Source: Pomphorhynchus laevis
Lineage: Eukaryota > Acanthocephala > Palaeacanthocephala > Echinorhynchida > Pomphorhynchidae
NCBI GenBank assembly: GCA_012934845.2
Contig: WNNJ02003270.1
Location: 20,321-84,320 of the forward strand
Length of the DNA stretch: 64,000 nt
Direction of reading: 5' to 3'
The position numbers and the translations under genes are program-made. Within the stretch, counting starts at the first letter, position 1, and every line of letters starts with the position of its first letter. Below are positions 1-10,822 of this stretch, piece by piece. The notes beneath the pieces are model-generated. The model did not search any database and was not told the DNA's origin. It worked only from the letters and a program-made list of their open reading frames with translations.

Positions 1-96
1 TTAGGACGAATCCAGAAAATTATACAAATATTCAATCACATTCAACAAATGTTTGAATTAAGCCATAAAATACAGATAACTATTATTTTCTAAAAT
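1..96 (+). repeat. Right end of a dispersed repeat, second copy at 2545-2640
   Basis: This stretch is repeated almost exactly at 2545-2640, with one clear difference (atac versus gaca near the end). In both places similarity stops at the same base, so this is the right-hand terminus of a dispersed element. The 2.5-kb copy shows the whole element is about 387 bp. No coding potential was seen. The left part of this copy lies outside the window. Confidence 0.8.
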
Positions 97-1733
97 TGAG
101 ACCGAGTTATTTAATTTCCGATCGGGTAAATGATTTTGTACATCAATATTTGTAGAAAAAAAAAGTTTTCACATGTAACTTTGTATGTCCTCAAAGGCTA
201 TAATTGATATTTGATCAATTATCTATCGATATTCACTGCATTAACGAATCATGGCACTCTGACTCTGAAGATCTTGCAATTTGTCGTTTATATTGCTCTG
301 GGTGTTCTCTACTTGAATCAGCACGTCCAATTGTATCTTCCACATTTTCTGCTTAAACCATGGTGGTATTATTGTCATCGCTCGTCACCTAACGTCTTTG
401 CGTAAAATTAACGCTAAAATTTCGCGCCCTCACGTATGTTCGTTAACGACCTTGCCTATCTTCTTTCTCACTGTTCATTGTCTTATACTCTTCCTTTTGT
501 ACTCGGTGACTTTAATATTCGTCATGATCGCCCGGCTGACACTGACTCTATCACTCTAACTACACTTTTTTTCTGATTTTAACTATAAATTACTTTCAAC
601 AAGCCCTACTCATATTCTTGGCGGTGCCCTGGTCATCATTGCTGGTCCCAACTGCTTCAATACATATGCCTCCTTGTCAATTACTGATCCAATCTTGTCC
701 GATCATTTCCTTGTCACTATTACTCATACAAATCCTCCTTCTCCTTCAACATTAACTACTCTAAGTAAACCCTTCACTCTTTTCACTTCCAATTCACTAT
801 CTTTCTCCGATGATCTATGCATTCTGTTTGATACTGAACTTATGACTATCATTAATCTTTGTCTGCCTAGTCGATCCCGAAGATTGAAGCGCGTGTGATA
901 TACTCCCTGGTTCGATTCCGACGGTAGCCTTTCTAAGCGTCGACTCCGTCACTCCTTTCGTATGTTTAATCGCTTTCTTAAACGTTCTCTAAACTCACTT
1001 ACTCCAAATCCCCGTGCTTCCTACCTTTCTCTCAGCCGTTTTCATCTCATTATTATGCGTACTAAACGTACTCTCTTTCAGTGAAATCAACTCGAGTCCT
1101 CTTTCGATTCTAAATCTAATTTGAAAATTTTAATCTCAATTCTTTTACGATCATCTACTCCTTGTAGCATAAATTCCTGATGAATTTTCTTATTATGTAC
1201 AATCTAAGTTATCTAGCTTACTTTCCCTTCTAAAAATATGAAATCTTGACCTAATTTTCAATCATATTTCTTCTCTTTTAATTTCTCTGAACCCTGATAA
1301 ATCCAAAATTATGTGGATCCTACTTTGATGCATCAGCTAAGATCCTAACTGTGTATCATTAACTTTTACAATTCTTCCTATCGTTGATATTCTCATTGCC
1401 CTAGGCTTCTATTTCGATAATCGACTTTGATTAAAACATTTCGTTCGAGATCAAGTACGCTCCTCTAACTTGATTTTTCGCAACGTCCGTCAAATTCGTA
1501 GATTCATCGATTTCCCCTCTTGTATTACTCTCATATCTTCTCTCTTTTTCTCAAGACTTGATTACTATCTTAGTCTATTTTCCAACTCACCTAAATCCTC
1601 TCTTCTTCCACTACAACGCATCGTCAACGCAGCCGTCCAAAATCTCCGCCATCTTCGTCATTTTGACCATACATGTCACCATCTTGCTTATCTCGATTTG
1701 TCTACCATTTATTCTCGTGTTCAAATTCGTCTT

Positions 1734-2185
1734 AATAATAATACAAATTTATTTAATGTGGCAAATGCGTACAAGCTGTACGCTTACAAGTCCACAAACA
1801 AAAATGAGAAAGTCAAGCAGTTAAATTGTTCAGATGGGATCGGATTTGTCGTTTGAAGCACTGCAGGGAAGTTGATTGGCGTATATGAATGGGCAGATGA
1901 TTCCACGATAGAGGAGCAGCCACCAGGAAGGAGCGGAGTCCAAAGGAGGTAGAGTAGTTTGGGACATGTAAAAGAAGGAATTACAGGAACGCAAGGAACA
2001 GTAAACAGGACGGGAATTATCAAGAAAAGGAAGGTTGAGAAATGAAGGGGTATGAAAAGTTACAAGGCGGAAAGCAACGATAAGAAGACGAATTTGAACA
2101 CGACAATAAATTGTAGGCAAATCGAGAGAAGCAAGATGGTAGGATGTGTGATCAAAACGACGAAGACGGAGGAGAATTCGGACAG
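1734..2185 (-). mobile_element. 5'-truncated L2-like LINE nested in reverse inside an older L2 copy
   Basis: The minus strand encodes the last part of the L2 ORF2 (RLLIVAFRLVTFHTPSF, NLPFLDNSRPVY) and ends at its 3' tail near 1740-1790, with the hairpin GCGTAC-AAGCT-GTACGC. On the plus strand the host element reads up to 1733 and resumes at 2186 with the next expected residues (LLLIAFRILTFHTPSF). This piece is therefore a later insertion into a relative. At most a 3-bp duplication (CTT) is visible. An AAT-rich run at the 3' end fits an LINE tail. Confidence 0.85.
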
Positions 2186-2253
2186 CTTCTTCTCATTGCT
2201 TTCCGCATTTTAACTTTTCATACCCCTTCATTTCTCAACCTTTCTTTTCTCGA

Positions 2254-2640
2254 ACCAGCTCAGCAAGTAAGTCATATTTGATTAAGACCTTTGATTAAAG
2301 CTCAAAATTCGATCACTAGAATTGCTAAAGGTTTAATAAGTCATATTATTGCAGCAGAAGTATGTTTCAAACAATTCAAAGAAGTGTATTTGAGTTTTAG
2401 TTCCATTTAAACGCTTCAGAAAAACTGGAAAATTCATTAATTGAGATAGATATGTATTTTTGAAATCATGGTTAAATTCTCATTTTATTTTGAGAATGAA
2501 TACATTCCCATTTTATGACATAAAACGGTGTAACTGTATCAGATTAGGACGAATCCAGAAAATTATACAAATATTCAATCACATTCAACAAATGTTTGAA
2601 TTAAGCCATAAAAGACAGATAACTATTATTTTCTAAAATT
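2254..2640. mobile_element. 387-bp non-coding insertion with 10-bp target-site duplication
   Basis: The L2 sequence breaks after CTTTTCTCGA (2244-2253) and restarts with the same ten bases at 2641-2650, so the 387 bp between them is an insertion with a 10-bp duplication. The last 96 bp recur at 1-96. It starts ACCAGCTCAG and ends TTCTAAAATT. There are no inverted termini, no reading frame and no poly-A tail. A SINE-like or other non-autonomous element is the best guess. A Mutator-type element would give similar duplications but should have inverted ends. Confidence 0.75.
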
Positions 2641-3102
2641 CTTTTCTCGAATATTCTTTCTTTTCTCGAATATTCTCTGCTGCTTACTGTTCCTTGTGCA
2701 TCCATAATTCGCTTCTTTTACATGTCCCAAATTACTCAATCTCTTTTGTCTTCCGATCCTTTCTTGTGGCTGCTCTTATCACGTAGAATTATCTGCTCAT
2801 TCATATATGTCAATATACCTCAATGCCGTGGTTCAAACGCTAAATTCGATCCCATTTGATTAATTTAGCTGCTTGACTTTTTCTCTTTTTTGTCAGTGGA
2901 CTTGTAAACGTGCAGCTGGTACGCGTTTGCCACGTAAAATTTATATATATTATTTTAAAAATAGATTTACGTTATTAATTCTTTAAACATAAGTAATGAA
3001 GCATAAAATTTATATCGACGTTAAACTTTAACACACCTTATGGTGTTAAATCAGTTGTTACTAATTACTGATATAAACAACAGGAATCCACATTGACCAT
3101 GT

Positions 3103-3480
3103 CTCCTGGCCCACCATCCACATCCGCATCAAACTCCGCCTTCTTCTCGTTACTTTTCGTCTCATCGCTGTCGGCTCCCCATCGTTCATCAACCTTCCTT
3201 TCTTAGACGATACTCGCCCTACCTCGCTATCGCTTCGTTCCTGTCATACCCTCTTACTCCACGTTCCTAATTACTCCAACAACTACGGTCTCCGATCCTT
3301 CCTCGTCGCCGCCTCACTTGCCTGGAATCAACTCCCTCTCGACGTCCGCCGCGCCCCCTTCTTTATCACATTCAAACACCTCCTCCGTTCACACCTTCTC
3401 GACACCTGATTCACAGTCTTGTTTTGTTGTGGTCATGTAAGCGTGCGCTGGCACGCATTTGCCACGTTAAAATAAAACCT
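3103..3480 (+). mobile_element. 5'-truncated L2-like LINE 3' end (same family as 4.1-8.1 kb)
   Basis: This matches 7690-8050 almost base for base. It encodes the end of ORF2 (TIHIRIKLRLLLVTFRLIAV, then the LAWNQLPLDVRRA region) and finishes with the 3' hairpin GCGTGC-GCTG-GCACGC (3441-3456) and GCCACGTTAAAATAAA. It is truncated abruptly at 3103. It keeps a base near 3245 that the longer copy lacks, so its C-terminal frame is better preserved. Confidence 0.85.
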
Positions 3481-4572
3481 TTTTTTAATATTTTCCAAAC
3501 AAAATCATCCGAAAAATGGTGCACGTTCAGTTTGTTTAATATAAGAACACACAAAAGCAATTTTGGGCTTCACCAAGTCTATAAGATGTCACGTTAATAG
3601 ACGTTTTCGACATTCGAGTATGTCGAAAACATACTCGAATGTCGAATGAAGCACAATGTCGAAGTTTCGGGAGGCACATTGCTGAGATAAATTTTGACTA
3701 GTAGATATGAAGAAACATTAAGAATAGCTAGTTTAAACTATAATAACGATCACTTTGCAGGTTAAAATTCGATGATTTTGTCAAAACTCATTTGATTTTA
3801 AAAAGGATGCCTAAGAAGTTTTCCATTTATCTATTATATTTCAGTCAGTGATAAAAAGATGACTAACTCACTAGTTAGTCAGTATTCTCTCGGACAATAG
3901 AGACAAGAGGCCAGAAACGAAATCAAATACAGAATTACTGCGTAGTCATATAAGACAAAGATATTTTATTGTTTTATATTGATGATTATGATGTAAATAT
4001 TCTTGATCAGTAACAACTTACAATCAATCCAGTTCCAGATCATACATTTAATATCAATCCAGTTCCATATCAATCCAGCAAATTTAACAGTTTTAACACA
4101 CAAGGACGTCGATGGGTGGACGTAAGAAGACAGCTACGACCGACACCAACTGTGCTCAACTACAAGTACAGTGCTCGACACTCGACTGCAGCGTCTGGAC
4201 TACAATCGCATGCGACAGCAGTAAGTCTAAAAAAGACTTCCTATGAGGCTTTTGTGCCAACATACTCATACGCGACCTCTCCCATAAGAACATATCAACC
4301 TCCAACGTGTCCACTCAAACCACCCAGTCGTTTATGATATCCTTTGTAAATCCACTGATCCTGTCATCACACGAACTTCTAATCCCATGTCTTAACTTCC
4401 CGACATCCCCCGTATCTTCCCTTCGGTCTCGCTTCTCAATAACCTACATCCCTCAATCAAAATCACCTTAACCAACCTCCACAATCCTTACACTCATAAC
4501 CTTTCCTCACATCGCTCACCACCCTCTATATTATCCAAATCCTCTTCGTCTTCCGCTGATAAACCTACTCCC

Positions 4573-5091
4573 TTGATATCCTCAACTCCCAGCTCTCCTA
4601 TCGTGATCTCACCAACTCACGTTACTCGTCCTCCTTTACGGAAACGCTTTCCTTCTCGCGATTGTACCGTCATCGTCACTAATATCACTCCTTCCACCTC
4701 TTTATCTCCACAAGCACGTCTCGACCACGATGTTTCCGCATTCAGATCCATCCTCCCGTCTCTTGTTCCTGCGGGTAAACCATCCTTTTTCAACAACATA
4801 TATCCTGTCGCATTCATCCGCCTATATAAATCTTCTCAATCTAATCCTTCCCAGCCCCCTCTCCTAAAAATTATTTTCAAGCATTGCTCTCACGCGTCTT
4901 CTGTCTTCTCCCAACGATTCAAACTCATGCCCTCTTCAGCCATCCGCCTTTTCCTTGATCGCACATCCTCCGAAATCGCTCAACTCTTATCTGAAGGCAT
5001 CGAAAAACGCCGTCGCAAGGAAAACGACGAAACATCTGTCTCCATCCGAAACATCGACGGAAATTTTCAAGTTGTCCACACCCGCAAATAA
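4573..5091 (+). CDS. L2-like LINE ORF1 protein (at least 172 residues)
   Basis: This is an open frame of 172 codons just upstream of ORF2 in the same element. In LINEs, ORF1 proteins bind the element RNA. It contains a conserved-looking stretch (SRDCTVIVTNITPSTS, then PPLLKIIFKHCSH) that parallels PRLLKVVFREQSH in the ORF1 at 50-51 kb, and ends in a basic charged tail (EKRRRKEND). A further Ser/Thr/Pro-rich frame at 4116-4337 may be the upstream part, so the true start is uncertain and the N-terminus may be lost to a frame break. The stop is TAA at 5089-5091. Confidence 0.6.
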   Translation: MISSTPSSPIVISPTHVTRPPLRKRFPSRDCTVIVTNITPSTSLSPQARLDHDVSAFRSILPSLVPAGKPSFFNNIYPVAFIRLYKSSQSNPSQPPLLKIIFKHCSHASSVFSQRFKLMPSSAIRLFLDRTSSEIAQLLSEGIEKRRRKENDETSVSIRNIDGNFQVVHTRK

Positions 5092-5095
5092 TTCG

Positions 5096-8013
5096 ATGGC
5101 GCTCAATCTTCCCTATGTGTCTTCTCCACTAGCCGCTATCACCACCACACACGATTCCCGCCTCAAACTCCTGAACACTAGATCTATTCTCAATAAATCC
5201 GATCTCATCCTCAACCTATTCACTGAGCAATCCATCGATATCTTCTGCCTCATCGAATCCTGGCACTCCGATTCTGACGACCTCTCCATACGCTGTTTTC
5301 TCTCTGCCGGTTGCTCACAAGTCGAATCCGATCGCCCCCTCAAAAAATCCCCTTCTAAATTCTCTAATCATGGCGGCATTGTCGCATTCGCCCGTCACCC
5401 CGCGTCTATTCGCAAAATCACTTCCTCTTTCAATCCCTGCTCTTTTGAACTGCTCACTTGTCGTTCTTCTAATCCGATCACTCTAGATCTCGCCATTGTA
5501 TACCGTCCTGGTTCATCAGCTCCTACATCCTTATTTTTTACCGAACTCGCTGACCTTCTGTCCCACTGTTCTTTTTCCTCAATCCCTTCAATCGTTCTTG
5601 GCGACTTCAACATCCGCCTAGACCGTCCCTCTTCCACTGAGTCAATCCAGTTCATCAACATTCTATCAAACTATAACTACAAACCCATCCTCACTGCCCC
5701 TACACATATCCTTGATGGGGCACTCAACATCATCGCTGTCCCCGATCATTTTGCTGCCTACACCTCACTGTCCATTTTCGATCCTAGTCTATACGACCAC
5801 TTTCTCGTCACCCTCGATCTCACTCACAACCACACCCCTCCTCACACACCTACAATCCTACGTCGCCCTTGGAGAAATCTTGACCTCTCCCTTCTCCGCT
5901 CTGCCTTACTCAAATCGTCTCTATCCTATCCAACAATAACATATTCCTCTCCTCACGATCTCGCCTTTCTTTTCGACTCTGAACTCAAATCCATTATCGA
6001 TATTCTCTTGCTTTTCAAGACTCACCCAAACCGTCGCTTGCACCGTGTCCCATGGTTTGACATCCAATGCTTACTCTCAAAGCGTCGACTCCATCATGCT
6101 TTTGAGAGTCTATCATCGCTCTCTCAGACGTGATTTCCGCTCGATCACTCCGTCTTTCAGTGATACCTATCTTGCTCATCGCCGGTCTCATCTCAACCTA
6201 ATACGTACCAAATTCAACTCCTTCTGGCAGCATAAAATCATCACTTCATTCAACTCTAAGACTATATGGCATACTTTTAGCTCAATCCTCGCCCGCTCCT
6301 CTTCGCCGTGCAACATCAATCCAATGATTATTCGTCATTTCTCCAGACCAAAGTATCCACGTTGCTCTCTCACACCCCGGTCTCCATCCTATCCCACTCT
6401 GCCCCGCCTAGCCTCATCATTCCGAAACTCTTTCATCTTCTCCCTGTCTCACCTTCCGAAGTCTCATCTGTTCTCATGTCCTTGCCCAGCAAAACCTCAC
6501 CTGCCGATCCCCTGCCTACCCACATACTTAAATCCATATGCTCATCGATATCCCCTTTTCTCACAACCTTGTTTAACTCGTCCATCCGCAGTCGTATATT
6601 CCCTTCACACTGGAAATCCGCAATCGTTCGTCCCCTCCTTAAGAAACAATCGCTCGACCCCTCCCTTCCTTCTAGCTATCGCCCCATTTCACTACTCCCT
6701 ACTCTTTCTAAGCTCTTAGAACGCCTCATCTTAATACAGATCAACGCTTATCTCTCCTCATCCAATCTGTACCCTCCTTTCCAATCCGCTTTCCGCTCTA
6801 ATCACTCCACAGAAATCGCATATATGAAATTTTACAACGACTTACTCATTTCTCGAGACAAGGCTCTATATAGTGTTCTTATCTCCCTCGACCTCTCCTC
6901 CGCCTTCGACATTGTCGACCACTCCGTCCTCCTTTCTCGCCTTCGTTATGATTACGGCTTTTCTTCTTCCTCCGTAGCATGGTTTGCCTCATATCTATCC
7001 GACCGTTCCTTTCGCGTCTGTTCTAATTCATCATCCTCCCCTCCCATCCCTATTTTTTGCGGGGTCCCACAAGGTTCAGTCCTAGGTCCCCTGCTTTTCT
7101 CTCTTCTGCTTGGCGATCTCTCTCCGTTTATCAAACCTTTACTCCTTTAACGTCATGCAATACGCCGATGACATCCTCATCTATGCTCATGCACCCGCAC
7201 ATCGCATACACGATATCGGCATTTCTGCCTCCAACTGTCTTTCTTCTATCTACAAACGTCTCTCCAATCTCCATCTCGTTCTAAACCCCGAAAAGTCCAA
7301 AATAATGTGGATCCTCCCCCGTAAACCAAACATATCTCCTCCCACTGTATCTTTTGCCTCATCGATCATCCCCATAGTACACAATCTCACTTTCTTAGGC
7401 TTCCATTTCGATGATCACCTTTCCCTTAAACCCTTCGTCCGTGACAAGGTCCGCTCGTCTAACTTAATTCTCCGTGACATCCGCCGTATCCGCCCCCTTA
7501 TCGACTTCCGTTCTTGTATGTCTCTTCTTTCATCGCTTCTTTTCCCTAAAATCGATTACTGCCTTAGCCTTTTCGCCAATTCTCCAAAATCCATCATCCT
7601 ACCCCTACAACGAATAATCAACACCGCCGTTCGAGTGCTCTTTCGTCTCCGTCGCTTCGACCACACATCCACATATTTTGCCCAACTCTCCTGGCCCACC
7701 ATCCACATCCGCATCAAACTCCGCCTTCTTCTCGTAACTTTTCGTCTCATCGCTGTCGGCTCCCCATCGTTCATCAACCTTCCTTTCTTAGACGACACTC
7801 GCCCCACCTCGCTATCGCTGCGTTCCGTCATACCCTCTTACTCCACGTTCCTAATTACTCCAACAACTACGGTCTCCGATCCTTCCTCGTCGCCGCCTCA
7901 CTCGCCTGGAATCAACTCCCTCTCGACGTCCGCCGCGCTTCCTCCTTTATCACATTCAAACACCTCCTTCGTTCACACCTTTCTCGACACATGATTTACA
8001 TTTTTGTTGTGAT
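5096..8013 (+). pseudogene. L2-like LINE ORF2: APE endonuclease and reverse transcriptase, four frameshifts
   Basis: ORF2 starts at the ATG at 5096 (MALNLPYVSSP), four bases after ORF1. The endonuclease occupies about 5096-5850: LIESWHSDSD near 5250, LGDFNIRLDR near 5597, and YDHFLVTLDL near 5797. The reverse transcriptase runs from about 6500 to 7300: SSYRPISLLPTLSKLLERL, LDLSSAFDIVDHSV, GVPQGSVLGPLLFSLLLGDL, and MQYADDILIYAHA near 7156. A C-terminal connection domain follows (NPEKSKIMWILP, then LPLQRIINTAV). The frame shifts near 6105, near 6310 (returning to the first frame), near 7138, and near 7823. At the last site the copy at 3.1 kb has an extra T. No RNase H domain is seen. Confidence 0.85.
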
Positions 8014-8255
8014 CATGTAAGCGTGTGCTGGCACGCATTTGCCACGTTAAAATAAATCTATTTTACTAATATACTAACTGAGTTGCGTGATTATTCGCAA
8101 ACTTAACACGAATTAAATGACAAAGATTAAATCAAACAGTCCAATTGCGCATTGCATCAATCTATATCGGTTTTTAAAATATATTTCAAGATAAATGTAT
8201 ACACGTTTATATCAGATTCGCTCCTAAATTTACAAAATGTGTATACCCATGCACA

Positions 8256-8690
8256 ATTGGGGAACACTTGATCTCTGAGAGAGTGCTCCATCGTGCAACA
8301 AAGTTAGCGCCGATCTTGGCGCAAATGCCCTATGAGTGTTGTTTGCAATGTCTTCGGCTTGAGACCGTTTCTTGGACCCGTCATTATATCGATATGAATT
8401 TGGTGTGGCGAGTTCTTCGCTCTTCAAATCATCCCTTCGGATGTGTTTACAACTGCGACAGTCAGCATTCCTTTGCGGACACAGTTTGACTTTGAGCCGG
8501 AATTTAGTGAAAAAGTCCCGGTGTATACGATTTCAACGAAGAGTAGTTAGACTTTGGAACAAACCGGATGGAGGGACTGTTTGCAGCAGTGGTGTCACAG
8601 CATTCAAGTCCGGATTACGAATGAATCCTGCTATGCGCAAGGAAGTGTTTCCCTATAGATGTGAACAGTTTTTATGATGCATGCGATACC
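8256..8690 (+). mobile_element. CR1-like LINE ORF2 C-terminal fragment
   Basis: The plus strand reads SERVLHRATKLAPILAQMPY, then LRLETVSWTRHYIDMNLVWR and, after frame changes, LWNKPDGGTVCSSGVTAF and FPYRCEQFL. This parallels the C-terminus of the CR1-like LINE at 47-51 kb (SERVLHRATKLAPQLKFLSY, LETVTWTRRYIDMSMVWQIL), so it is a 5'-truncated, diverged relative of that family. It lies about 200 bp downstream of the L2 element. At least two frame breaks are present. Confidence 0.8.
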
Positions 8691-8699
8691 TGTGGAGTG

Positions 8700-9379
8700 A
8701 TTAGAGCGGAAAGCGGTTTGGAAAGGATTGTACAGATTGGATGACGAGAGATAAGCGTTGACCTGTATTAAGATGAGGCTTTCTAAGAGCTTATAAAGAG
8801 TAGGGAGTAGTAAGTATTACGGTGAGGCGTTCTAAGAGTAGTAAGTATTTATTTTTGTGCTGTAGGGTATCGGACCTTTGAAGTCGACTGCGAGACGCTC
8901 AAATACGAGAATTGCTGTAATTACATGGAAAATTCCGCGACGGTTAAAACTGGTTTGATTTCGCAACATATCTTACAGTTTGTACAAACTTCTTTTATAT
9001 CATCACACGAGTAAGGCAAGTTATTGGTTCGAGTAAGTGCAAATAAACGGTGGATATCATGATGGCATTAGCGCATATGGAGCTCATTAGAGCTCTTTAA
9101 ATCCTTTCGAATAGTGCAAATACGAATGAGAACTACATCATTTTTTTGGATTTGTACTCCATATCGAATTTAAAACAGTATAGATTCAGTATCCATATTT
9201 CAATTTTAAACATAACGACTGCCTGTTTCGATAAATCACTATTAGTCCATATTGCTAGATTCTAAAAGTTCAATAAGGTCAGGGTATGCTTTTAATGTAC
9301 CGTTTTCAACCACATATCCAAGTAATTTTTGTCTTTGGTTAAAAAAAACGAAAAATATTTCAGATAAGTATGTGAAATA
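8700..9379. other. No gene seen
   Basis: AT-rich sequence. The first 200 bp may be the decayed 3' untranslated part of the preceding LINE. I see no coding exon, RNA gene or repeat boundary. Confidence 0.5.
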
Positions 9380-9487
9380 TCCAAGGATTTGAAAAGTCCG
9401 AGGATTTGAAAAGTCCAAGTATTTAAAATATCCAAGTATTTGAACAGTCCAAGTATCTGAATAGTCAAAGTATATGAACAGTCCAAG
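9380..9487. repeat. 17-bp minisatellite, about 6.4 copies
   Basis: Tandem units follow the pattern TCCAAGtATTTGAAcAG, with a few substitutions per unit and a constant length of 17 bp. The array explains a long minus-strand open frame here rich in YLD/ILG repeats, which is therefore not a gene. Confidence 0.85.
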
Positions 9488-10499
9488 TTTTAAGTAGTTG
9501 GGGATCTTATATTCTGACATTTTTCATATTTGCAAACTCATGAAAGCAGTATGTAAAAACTTATATTGTGGTATAAGAAATTTATTAGTTAAACACTTTC
9601 TGAACATCCTGTTACGTGCATTTAAAATTTATATCAATTCTAGATCACATTGTGTTTTGGTTACCGTTAAAACGTCTGATAATAGCCGATAAGTATACTT
9701 CTATAGTGTTTTGATCACTATTAAAACGTCAGTGAATAGCCGATAATTATGCTTCGCTGGCTTTTTGATCATCATTAAAACGTCAGTAAATAATCAATAA
9801 TGCAATGGTCTGACTTTTAAGTAGTTTAGGATGGGCTTTTTTAATCAATGTGTGAAAATAAATATTGATTGGGTCTCAATCGATATTGATACTGCAATAT
9901 ATTGATATTGTTTTGGTTTTTTAATGTTACCGCTTTGCAAATAGCATTCATTATTAGATGTAAATGGCCGAAATATATTCCAACATATAAAGAAGATATC
10001 ACGTTATTTGATGACACTTTTTAAATCATTATCAAACCATTTGAGTTTAAAGGAATGCGCTAAATGTGTGTGAGGAAATATCGACTACAACGTCTAAACA
10101 TAATTTTTATCCAAAGCAAGATAATAATCTAACTTAATACGTTACTACTGATATCGTAATTTACATGATAAACATTAATCTTCGATTAAACGTAAAACAT
10201 GACCAAAAATGTTTACTGCTATATATAGTTGGAATGTGGCAGTCCAGGATAGTGTAATTTTGACAAATCTCTTTTTTAACAACATGACGAAATTTACTTG
10301 TTGAATTATTGATTTGACTTAATCCAATTTGATTAATAAAGTTAAAACAGTGGAATATTAATTATTATTGTCACCTCCAGGTAAGCAATATGCAGATAAC
10401 AAACAATTAAATTAATTACAAGCGTCTCAACAAAGCATTAATCCAATATAAATCGTCTAATAACCATAGAAGGTTATCTGTCCAAGCACTTCTTAAATT
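9488..10499. other. No gene seen
   Basis: AT-rich, non-coding in all frames. Around 9660-9800 a phrase of about 65 bp (TTTTGATCA then TAAAACGTCaGTGAATAGCCGATAA) recurs imperfectly three times, which suggests an old local duplication. Nothing else is recognisable. Confidence 0.5.
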
Positions 10500-10690
10500 T
10501 TGTTATCTGTAGATCAGCAGACTGTTGACACCTGAAGTCTCTTCAAAAGTACAGCAACACGCTTAGATAAGCGGCATGTGCTGAATTCGAGGGGTTTGCA
10601 GCATCAGAAGGTGAACGCGTAAGCGATGCAAATTTCGAAAGCGTAGCAGGTTTCCAAGAGGTTGGCTCCTGTCGTGAACTATTAACGCCA
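10500..10690 (-). mobile_element. LINE ORF2 C-terminal remnant
   Basis: The minus strand gives LRVHLLMLQTPRIQ followed by CRLSKRVAVLLKRLQVSTVC in shifted frames. This matches the tail at 58.2-58.4 kb (RLSKRVVGLWNILLPSIVC) and the HLLMLKTQ phrase of the LINE at 58.6 kb. It is a short, degraded piece directly next to the 3' end of the following L2 copy. Confidence 0.55.
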
Positions 10691-10822
10691 TACAAGAATT
10701 AAATCTCATGATCACGCATATAATAATATATTTGTTTATCGTGAAGATTCATTTAACGTACCAGCTGCACGCTTACATGTTCACTAACAAACAAAAATTG
10801 AAAAAGTCAAGCAGATAAATTG

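Larger units (their letters stand above)
195..2945 (+). mobile_element. Decayed L2-like LINE copy, interrupted by two insertions
   Basis: Translation in shifting + frames gives an L2-like ORF2 in order: an endonuclease start (SIDIHCINESWHSDSEDL near 220), the endonuclease core (LGDFNIR near 505, SDHFLVT near 698), a gap where most of the reverse transcriptase is deleted (about 1190-1290), the connection region (LNPDKSKIMWILL near 1290), and the C-terminal domain (SRLDYYLSLFSNSPKS, 1551-1600). The C-terminal domain is split by insertions at 1734-2185 and 2254-2640 and resumes at 2641. It ends with the family 3' tail (2900-2935, hairpin plus TTTGCCAC). Several frameshifts and stops make it non-functional. 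It is the same family as the copies at 10.7, 25 and 61.6 kb. Confidence 0.85.
4083..8060 (+). mobile_element. Nearly full-length L2-like LINE with ORF1 and ORF2
   Basis: A sharp rise in GC near 4083 and loss of similarity after about 8060 mark the ends. The order is a 5' region (4083-4570), ORF1 (4573-5091), a 4-base gap, ORF2 (5096-8013, frameshifted) and a 3' tail with hairpin GCGTGT-GCTG-GCACGC (8021-8036). The codon pattern is C-rich and T-rich, unlike the surrounding AT-rich DNA. The element resembles L2-clade LINEs: an APE endonuclease, a reverse transcriptase with LLPTLSKLLERL and AFRSNHSTE motifs, and no RNase H. The four ORF2 frameshifts mean this copy cannot move by itself. Confidence 0.85.

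Noticed and set aside
4617-4817. Minus-strand frames opposite the L2 LINE at 4.6-7.9 kb
   Set aside because: They are charged, low-complexity shadows of the C/T-rich coding strand.
8268-8489. Independent host gene
   Set aside because: The protein matches the C-terminus of the CR1-like LINE at 47-51 kb.
9242-9520. 92-codon minus frame rich in repeated YLD/ILG phrases
   Set aside because: It is only a translation of the 17-bp minisatellite.
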